Source: Xanthobacter autotrophicus | Lineage (GTDB): Bacteria > Pseudomonadota > Alphaproteobacteria > Rhizobiales > Xanthobacteraceae | DNA: 64,000 bases | Assembly (NCBI RefSeq): GCF_043194295.1 | Contig: NZ_JBAFVK010000010.1 | Reading direction: 5' to 3' (one strand) | Shown: positions 58,425 to 64,000 of the stretch, one piece after another | Position numbering within the stretch: the stretch's first letter is position 1 | Layout: each line of letters opens with the position of its first letter | Position numbers and translations under genes: made by a program | The notes under the pieces: generated by a model | The model's input: only the letters and a program-made list of their open reading frames with translations | Databases searched by the model: none | Told to the model about the DNA's origin: nothing

Positions 58425-60808
58425 GCGGCGCTCCTGCGGTTGGCGCGAGCCTTGAGCACGCTCTCGACGATGCGGCGCGGCGTGACGGGCGCGCGCAGCA
58501 TCTCCGCCCCGACCGGGCGCAGCGCATCATTGATGGCATTGGCGATGGCCGCCGGCGGCGCGATGGCCCCGCCTTCGCCGATGCCCTTCACGCCGAACGC
58601 CGTGTAGGGCGAGGGCGTCGCCATATGGTCGATGAAGGGCAGTGGCACTTCCGGCGCGCCGGGCAGAAGATAGTCCGCCAGCGTTGAGGCCAAGGGCTGG
58701 CCGGAGGTGTCGAACGGCATTTCCTCGTAAAGCGCGGTGCCGATGCCCTGGGCGAGGCCGCCGAGGATCTGGCCGTCCACCACCATGGGGTTCACCAGCG
58801 TGCCGCCATCTTCAACGATGACGTAGTCGAGGATTTCCACCTCGCCCAGCTCGGGATCCACCGCCACCACCACCGCATGGGCGGCATAGCTGAAGGTGCC
58901 GCTGTCACGTTGCGGCTTGTAGCCGGCTGTCACCTCCAGCCCGTGGGGATCCACGTCCGCCGGCAGGTCCTGCGGGCGGCGATACCAGGTGTGGGCGACC
59001 TGGCTGATGGTGACATCACCCGCGGGGCCGACCACGCGGCCGTTTTCGAGCCGCACCTCGTCCAGCCGCGCCTGCAGCATGTGGGCGCCGATGCGCCGGA
59101 CGCGCTCGGCAAGCTCCGTGCAGGCGGTGGCCACCGCCCCGCCCGCCATCACCATCACCCGCGAGCCCCAGCTTCCGGTGGAATAGGGGGTCATGGCGGT
59201 GTCGCCATGCACCAGCCGGGTGCGGGCGACGGGAATGCCGAGGATTTCGCAGGCCACCTGGGCCAGCGTCGTCTCCAGCCCCTGGCCGTGGGAATGGGCG
59301 CCGATGCGCAGCTCCAGCCCGCCGTCGGGGGTGAGGCGCGCGCCGGCCTGCTCGTGTCCCGGCACCATGGGAATGCCCCAGCCCGAATAGACCGAAGTGC
59401 CGTGCGCCGCCTGCTCGCAATAGATGGAGAGGCCGAGGCCGATGCGCCGCCCGTCCCTCTCGCCCGCCGTCTGACGCGCGCGCACCGTATCCGCCTTGAT
59501 GGCGTCGAGGGCGCGATGGAGCGCCTGCGGATAATCGCCGCTGTCGAAATGCTTGTTGGTGATGTTGTCGAACGGCATCTGCTCGGGCCGCACCAGGTTC
59601 TTCAGCCGCACCACCTCGGGGGGAAGGCCCAGCTCCGCCGCCAGCGCATCCAGCGCCACTTCCAGCGCGAAGCACACGCCGGTGCGGGCCACGCCGCGAT
59701 AGGGCAGGATGGGGCACTTGTTGGTGGCCACCGACCAGGTGCGGCAGCGATAGGCCGGAAAGTCGTAGGGGCCGGGCAGGATGCTCGCCACCTGCGCGGC
59801 TTCCAGGCACGCGGAAAAGGGATAGGCCGAATAGGCGCCGCTATCGACGCTCGCCTCGCAGTCGATGCCGCGCAACGTGCCGTCGCGCTCGGCATAGAGC
59901 GTGATTTCGTAATGGTGCTCGCGGCAATTGGCGTTGGCGGTGAGGTGCTCGCGCCGGTCTTCCAGCCAGCGCACGGGGCGGCGCAGCTTCTGCGCCAGCC
60001 AGCCGAGGCAGACCTCCTCCGCCAAGAGGATGGCCTTGTAGCCGAAGCCACCGCCCACATCCGGAGAGATGATGCGGATCTGGCCCTCTTCCATCTGCAG
60101 GCATTCGGAGAGGCCCGAGCGCACGATGTGCGGCATCTGGCTGGCGGTGTGGACCACCAACTGGTCGCAGCGGTGGTCGAAATGGATGACGGCGCCGCGC
60201 CCCTCGATGGGGGCCATGCACTGGCGTGCGGTGGAAATGGTGCGCGAGACCTTCACCGGCGCGTCGAAGGCGGCCTCGATGTTGATGTTCACGAGGCTTT
60301 CCAGAAAGACATTGTCGCCCCAGTGCTCGTGCACGAGGGGTGCGCCGGGCTTGCGCGCCTCCAGCATGTCGTGGAGGGCGGGCAGCTCTTCGAGGTCCAG
60401 CTCAACGCGCGCGGCCATATCCTCGGCCTCGGCACGGGTGTCGGCGACGCACATGGCGATCAGCTCGCCCACCTGACGCACCTTGCCGGTGGCCAGCACC
60501 GGCTGTTCGGACACCTTGAAGCCCGGCAGCCCGGAGACGGCGCGGATGGGCTTGACACCGTCGAGATCGGCGGCGGTGAAGACGCGGTCCTTCAGGTCGT
60601 CCGGCACATGGATGCCGCGGATGCGGGCATGGGCGAGCGGGCTGCGGACGAAGGCCACGTCCTGCATGCCGGTCATGCGGATATCGGCGATGAACTGGCC
60701 GCGACCGCGCATCAGCCGGTCGTCTTCTTTCCGCGGAAGACGGGCGCCCACACCCTCCTGTCGCGGAAGCCGGGCGCCCACGCCTTCGTGGGCCTGGGTC
60801 TCGCTCAT
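58421..60808 (-). CDS. Molybdopterin-binding large subunit of molybdenum hydroxylase
   Basis: The 795-residue catalytic subunit binds a molybdopterin-cytosine-dinucleotide-type cofactor. The N-terminal aldehyde-oxidase fold contains FVRSPLAHARIRGIHVPD. The cofactor regions contain GGGFGYKAILLAEEV, ANCREHH and the GSWGSRVMVMAGG stretch. The catalytic Glu is in GIGEGGAIAPPAAIANAIND near the C-terminus. The CO-dehydrogenase Cys signature (AYRCSFR) is absent; PYRGVARTGV occupies that site, so it is a substrate hydroxylase, not a CODH. An imperfect 30-base tandem repeat (60731-60760, 60761-60790) duplicates a 10-residue segment, EGVGARLPR(Q/K), at the N-terminus. It is coupled to the hydrolase gene upstream by a 4-base overlap. 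Confidence 0.92.
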   Translation of the reverse strand: MSETQAHEGVGARLPRQEGVGARLPRKEDDRLMRGRGQFIADIRMTGMQDVAFVRSPLAHARIRGIHVPDDLKDRVFTAADLDGVKPIRAVSGLPGFKVSEQPVLATGKVRQVGELIAMCVADTRAEAEDMAARVELDLEELPALHDMLEARKPGAPLVHEHWGDNVFLESLVNINIEAAFDAPVKVSRTISTARQCMAPIEGRGAVIHFDHRCDQLVVHTASQMPHIVRSGLSECLQMEEGQIRIISPDVGGGFGYKAILLAEEVCLGWLAQKLRRPVRWLEDRREHLTANANCREHHYEITLYAERDGTLRGIDCEASVDSGAYSAYPFSACLEAAQVASILPGPYDFPAYRCRTWSVATNKCPILPYRGVARTGVCFALEVALDALAAELGLPPEVVRLKNLVRPEQMPFDNITNKHFDSGDYPQALHRALDAIKADTVRARQTAGERDGRRIGLGLSIYCEQAAHGTSVYSGWGIPMVPGHEQAGARLTPDGGLELRIGAHSHGQGLETTLAQVACEILGIPVARTRLVHGDTAMTPYSTGSWGSRVMVMAGGAVATACTELAERVRRIGAHMLQARLDEVRLENGRVVGPAGDVTISQVAHTWYRRPQDLPADVDPHGLEVTAGYKPQRDSGTFSYAAHAVVVAVDPELGEVEILDYVIVEDGGTLVNPMVVDGQILGGLAQGIGTALYEEMPFDTSGQPLASTLADYLLPGAPEVPLPFIDHMATPSPYTAFGVKGIGEGGAIAPPAAIANAINDALRPVGAEMLRAPVTPRRIVESVLKARANRRSAA

Positions 60809-61659
60809 GCGGCGGCTCCTGCCATCAGGTCGAGGGCGGCGCGCACCAGCTGGCCGTCGGGGCGGCGCAATTCATCGAGGATGGAGAAGTGGTTGGCGCC
60901 GGCGATGGGCAGCAGCGCGCCCGGCGCGTGGGCCGCCGTCCGCCGGGCGGCGAGCGCACGGGAATCGTGCACCAGGGCCGGCAGTTCCGCCGTGCCGTAG
61001 GCGATGGCGAGCGGCTTTTGCGACGGGGCATGGCGCAGCGGCGAACAGGCCGCGATGTCTTCATCCGATAGGTCGAGCGGGCCATTCAGGAAGGTGTCGC
61101 GGATCGGCGCCAGCTCATAGACGCCGGACACGGCGAGCCCGGCGGCGACCGCTGGATGGTCCAGCTGCATCACCGCCAGCTGCGCGCCGGCGGACCAGCC
61201 GGAGACCACCAGCGGGCCGGTGACGCCATAGGCCGCGCCATCCCGGGCGATAAGGTCCAGCGCTGCGCCGATCTCCGCCACGATCTGGCCGAGGCGGGCC
61301 TCGGGCGCCAGCGTGTAGCCGGGCAGGGCCACCGACCAGCCATGGGCCAGCAGGCCCTGCGCATAATGGGCGAAGGCCTCGCGGGTGTTGCGCTGCCAGT
61401 AGCCGCCATGGATGAAGACCAGGCCCGGCGCACCCGGCTGGCCGGGATAAAGGTCCAGCTTCTGCCGCGCGCCGTCGCCATAGGGGATATCGAGATGGGC
61501 CTGCGCCGTGGCGCGGAATCCAGCCGCCGCAAGGTCGCGCGCCGCCACCCACGCCGCGCTGTCCGGCACTGCGGCGTTGTTGTTGTAGGCGGCATCCCGC
61601 TCAGCCTGGGACAGGGTGTCCCACGCCGCCTGCGGGGCCGGAGCGGAGGCCCCGCTCAC
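60805..61659 (-). CDS. Alpha/beta hydrolase, kynurenine-formamidase-like
   Basis: The 284-residue hydrolase has the oxyanion motif FIHGGYWQ and the nucleophile motif SGWSAGAQLA (Ser at about 168). An acid and a His (ANHFSILDEL) lie near the C-terminus. The arrangement, including LDIPYGDGARQKLDLYPG, is that of arylformamidase/kynurenine-formamidase-like esterases, which split formamides or small esters. Its start overlaps the amidohydrolase stop by 4 bases. In this operon it could hydrolyse an amide or formyl intermediate left after ring opening. Confidence 0.88.
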   Translation of the reverse strand: MSGASAPAPQAAWDTLSQAERDAAYNNNAAVPDSAAWVAARDLAAAGFRATAQAHLDIPYGDGARQKLDLYPGQPGAPGLVFIHGGYWQRNTREAFAHYAQGLLAHGWSVALPGYTLAPEARLGQIVAEIGAALDLIARDGAAYGVTGPLVVSGWSAGAQLAVMQLDHPAVAAGLAVSGVYELAPIRDTFLNGPLDLSDEDIAACSPLRHAPSQKPLAIAYGTAELPALVHDSRALAARRTAAHAPGALLPIAGANHFSILDELRRPDGQLVRAALDLMAGAAA

Positions 61660-62933
61660 GCCGCCACCGCCTGGGGCAGGATGGGCGCGTCGGCGTCAAA
61701 GCGCTTGCCGGCGCGCAGGCAAAAGGCCGGGGTGAGCAGGCGCTCGGCGATCACCTTGGTGTCTTCGTTGTCGCGCAGCAGGAAGCGGCCGCGATGGTCG
61801 TCCAGCACCGAGACATCGGCCGCATAGCCCACCTTCAGCGCGCCGAGGCGATCGGTGAGGCCGATCATCTGCGCCGGGTTGCTGGTGACCATGGGCACCA
61901 CGTCCTGAAGCGACAGGCCGAGGGCCATCATGGAGCTCATGGCCTGGGTCAGGCTGAAGCGGGCCTGGCCCTTGAAGGGGTGGTTCTCGTCGTCATAGTG
62001 CTCGGCCGGAGTGCCGGCGGGCGGGGGCACATGGGTGTTGTAGCCATGCATGTCGGCACCCAGCGTGTGCGGCACCACGCCGGCGGAAATAGCTTTTTTC
62101 GCAAGGCGGTAGGAGAAGTGGCTACCGTGGCCCACATCCACCTTCAGGCCGCGGTCGAGGGCGGCGCGGATGACGTGATGGACCTCGCCCTGCTGGTTCA
62201 CGAAGCCGCCGGGATGGCGGGTGAAGGGATGGGCCAGCACGTCGCCTTCCTTCAGCAGCGGGATGACGCGCTCCAGGATGGTGTCGGCATCCTCGCCGTT
62301 GGCGCCGCTCTCGGGCAGGCCCCACAGGGTGCCGAAATGCACGTAGAGCGGGACTTCGGCGCGGCGGGCGATCTCCGCCGCCATCTCCATCACCTTGATG
62401 CCCCAGCGGGCGAAGCCGCCGATTTCCGCATGGCCCTTGATGCCGCGCACCAGGTCGCGGTTGGCGACGGCGGAGCGTACGGTGGCGTCGATATCGACAC
62501 CTTCGGGACTGTACAGGTTCGGGTAGTAATGACCCTCCAGCCCGCCCACCAGATAGGCCGAGAGGAACGCATAGATCCGGGTATCGGCAGGTTCGGCGAT
62601 GAACTTCCGGAACCCCGGCAGGGTCATGCAGGAGGGGCCGCCCTGGTCGATGACGGTGGTGACGCCAGAGTGCACGCCCACCATGTCCGGGTTCAGGCCG
62701 AAGCGGCCGGTGACGTACTGGTAGACGTGGCCGTGGGTGTCGATCATGCCCGGCAGCACCAGCTTGCCGGAGACGTCGATGGTCTCCACCGCGCTCGACG
62801 GCAGGATGGTCTGTTCCACCGCCGCGATCAGTCCGTCGCGGATCGCCACGTCATAGGTGCCGTCAATGCCGGAGGCGGGGCAGATGACATGTCCGCCCTT
62901 GAGGAGGATATCGTAGCCCGCAGGTTCAGCCAT
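61656..62933 (-). CDS. Amidohydrolase-family metalloenzyme
   Basis: This 425-residue TIM-barrel amidohydrolase begins ILLKGGHVICPASGIDG and has the metal pair MIDTHGH, a KGHAEIGGFARWG segment, HTLGADMHGYNTH and the C-terminal PAQMIGLTDRLGALKVGYAADVSVLD. ATG 62933 has GGAGA upstream. It is the first gene of the minus-strand catabolic unit, divergent from the MarR gene with 144 bases between. Members of the family deacetylate, deaminate or open cyclic amides; the exact substrate is unknown. The setting suggests a ring or amide opening step. Confidence 0.9.
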   Translation of the reverse strand: MAEPAGYDILLKGGHVICPASGIDGTYDVAIRDGLIAAVEQTILPSSAVETIDVSGKLVLPGMIDTHGHVYQYVTGRFGLNPDMVGVHSGVTTVIDQGGPSCMTLPGFRKFIAEPADTRIYAFLSAYLVGGLEGHYYPNLYSPEGVDIDATVRSAVANRDLVRGIKGHAEIGGFARWGIKVMEMAAEIARRAEVPLYVHFGTLWGLPESGANGEDADTILERVIPLLKEGDVLAHPFTRHPGGFVNQQGEVHHVIRAALDRGLKVDVGHGSHFSYRLAKKAISAGVVPHTLGADMHGYNTHVPPPAGTPAEHYDDENHPFKGQARFSLTQAMSSMMALGLSLQDVVPMVTSNPAQMIGLTDRLGALKVGYAADVSVLDDHRGRFLLRDNEDTKVIAERLLTPAFCLRAGKRFDADAPILPQAVAA

Positions 62934-62980
62934 CTGGATCTCCGTCCATATTTGCGCGGTGGCGCGCCGCATTGAAAAAG

Positions 62981-62994
62981 CGAAGTATGCTTCG
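62981..62994. promoter_or_regulatory. Candidate MarR operator
   Basis: CGAAG-TATG-CTTCG (62981-62994) is a short perfect dyad, followed by GTATTTC, in the 144-base gap between the divergent amidohydrolase and MarR genes. The position is right for a MarR site that represses both. The dyad is short, so the call is tentative. Confidence 0.4.
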
Positions 62995-63077
62995 TATTTC
63001 CGTTATGCACGGCATGTGCCAGAATTTGATCTGGATCAAAACTTGGGCCGGCGCGGGCGCCGGAAGGGATCGCGGGT

Positions 63078-63590
63078 GTGACGAAATCACAAGCAAAATC
63101 AAATGTATCGAAGGCAAGTGTGGAGAATGCGGCCGGCGAGGGGTGGCCTTTGTCCGACCGGCCCGGCTTCCTCGCCCGGCGGGTGCACCAGATCCATGTC
63201 AGCCTGTTTTCTGAGCTGTGCGCCCCATTTGGTGTGACGCCGGTACAATACAGCCTGCTGTCGGCTTTGGCGGGGCGGGAGGCTGCGGACCAGACCACCC
63301 TCTCGCGCATCGTGGCGCTGGACCGCACCACCACCACCGGCGCCCTCAAACGCCTTGAAACGCGAGGGTTGGTGCGGCGCGGCACCTCGGCCACGGACCG
63401 CCGGTCCCAAAGCTGCGCCTTGACCGAGGACGGGCGGCGCCTGCTGGAGGAAATGGAAGCCATGGCCCGGAAGGCCCATGCCGCGACGGTGGAGATGCTG
63501 AGCCCTGAAGAGCAGGGCCAGTTCATTGAGATCATGAAAAAAATCGTCGCCACGCACGGCGGGCGGCAGACCCCTTTCGATCTGCTCTAA
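63078..63590 (+). CDS. MarR-family transcriptional regulator
   Basis: The 170-residue winged-helix dimeric regulator contains GVTPVQYSLLSALAGREAADQTTLSRIVALDRTTTTGALKRLETRGLVRR, then the wing TDRRSQSCALTEDGRRLL and the dimer helix. MarR proteins usually bind aromatic or phenolic ligands and release DNA. It starts with GTG 63078. It is divergent from the molybdenum-hydroxylase operon, which it most likely represses until the substrate appears. Confidence 0.9.
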   Translation: MTKSQAKSNVSKASVENAAGEGWPLSDRPGFLARRVHQIHVSLFSELCAPFGVTPVQYSLLSALAGREAADQTTLSRIVALDRTTTTGALKRLETRGLVRRGTSATDRRSQSCALTEDGRRLLEEMEAMARKAHAATVEMLSPEEQGQFIEIMKKIVATHGGRQTPFDLL

Positions 63591-63662
63591 TTATGAGCAG
63601 ACCAGGGTCCAAGGAACAGGCGCCCAACGAGCGGGCAGTCGGCGGCAGGCCTTAGGCTCCGT

Positions 63663-64000
63663 TCAGAAGCCCGGCAGGCCGTCATGGACCAGCTTCGCAC
63701 CCACCGCGGCGAGGATGAGGTAGATGATGCCGAAGAAGCGGTCGGCCGGCACCCGCCGCACCAGCTGCACGCCGGCGAAGGTGGCGATGATCGCCACCGG
63801 AAGCAGCACCGCCGAGGTGGCAAGGTTCGCCCCCGTGATCTGGCCGAGGGCGAGGAAGAACGGCACCTTCACCCAGTTGACCACCGAGAAGAAGGCGGCG
63901 GTGGTTGCTGCGAACTGCTCGGGCGAGAGGCGGGGCCGGCGCAGCAGGTAGATCATCATGGGCGGGCCGCCGGCATTGGCGATCATGCTGACGAAGCCCG
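63663..64000 (-). CDS. TauE/SafE-family permease (C-terminal part, truncated by window)
   Basis: The gene reads leftward and its 5' part lies beyond 64000. The visible 112 residues contain four hydrophobic segments and the family motif FVSMIANAGGPPMMIYLL, followed by VNWVKVPFFLALGQIT and a final GIIYLILAAVGAKLV. The family (COG0730) exports sulfite, sulfonates or related anions. The genomic link to the MarR-controlled operon is unclear; the two genes converge. Confidence 0.88.
   Translation of the reverse strand, partial: GFVSMIANAGGPPMMIYLLRRPRLSPEQFAATTAAFFSVVNWVKVPFFLALGQITGANLATSAVLLPVAIIATFAGVQLVRRVPADRFFGIIYLILAAVGAKLVHDGLPGF

Noticed and set aside
58421..60808. Carbon monoxide dehydrogenase assignment for the molybdenum enzyme
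   Set aside because: The CODH active-site Cys motif is absent, and the operon lacks coxDEF-type accessory genes; it fits a general hydroxylase better.

Overview
The window is high-GC, densely packed DNA, most likely from an alphaproteobacterium of the order Hyphomicrobiales. A Xanthobacter-like genus of the Xanthobacteraceae is my best guess. The pointers are the codon bias, repeated ATGA stop/start overlaps, two LivKHMGF-type uptake systems, an alphaproteobacterial intergenic palindrome, and a mosB-mosA molybdenum storage protein pair, which is known from diazotrophs such as Azotobacter and Xanthobacter. The genus is inference. No tRNA, rRNA, CRISPR array, insertion sequence or prophage gene was seen.

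Left region (1-10.4 kb): a cell-surface or secretion island. It opens with the 3' end of a gene encoding Gly-X-Thr collagen-like triplets and then a strong terminator. A type I secretion ABC transporter, an HlyD-type adaptor and a Sel1-repeat protein follow in the same direction. A secreted HELGH metallopeptidase is divergent from a large two-domain glycosyltransferase whose C-terminal half resembles animal procollagen galactosyltransferase. A Crp/Fnr regulator closes the island. I read this as a candidate system that makes, glycosylates and exports a collagen-like glycoprotein.

10.8-14.3 kb: an aldo/keto reductase, a FIST-domain protein and small hypothetical genes, all on the minus strand.

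14.4-27.2 kb: an acyl-transfer cassette (carrier protein, FkbH-type HAD protein, MBOAT acyltransferase, SGNH protein) arranged like a Dlt system in which FkbH replaces the adenylating enzyme. It is divergent from an N-acyl-D-amino-acid-deacylase-like amidohydrolase. Next comes a single-module NRPS (C-A-PCP-E) coupled to an MFS exporter.

27.2-36.1 kb: a catabolic unit. It holds a BKACE-family beta-keto-acid cleavage enzyme, a lambda-crystallin-type 3-hydroxyacyl dehydrogenase, a three-domain LivM-LivG-LivF fusion, LivH and LivK. A GntR regulator and an SDR dehydrogenase lie divergent to it across a palindromic operator.

36.2-46.2 kb: a peptide-deformylase-like protein lacking metal ligands, a VOC protein with a divergent LysR, a P3B-type Mg2+ ATPase, a hybrid histidine kinase, a globin, an OmpR-type response regulator, and two exported or membrane hypotheticals.

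46.4-51.4 kb: mosB-mosA, a GNAT acetyltransferase and an Orn/Lys/Arg decarboxylase.

51.5-63.6 kb: one long minus-strand catabolic unit (amidohydrolase, formamidase-like hydrolase, three-subunit molybdenum hydroxylase whose iron-sulfur subunit is fused to a CoxG domain, then LivKHMGF) with a divergent MarR regulator. The gene set suggests uptake, hydroxylation and ring or amide hydrolysis of a nitrogenous, possibly heterocyclic, compound. The window ends inside a TauE/SafE permease gene.
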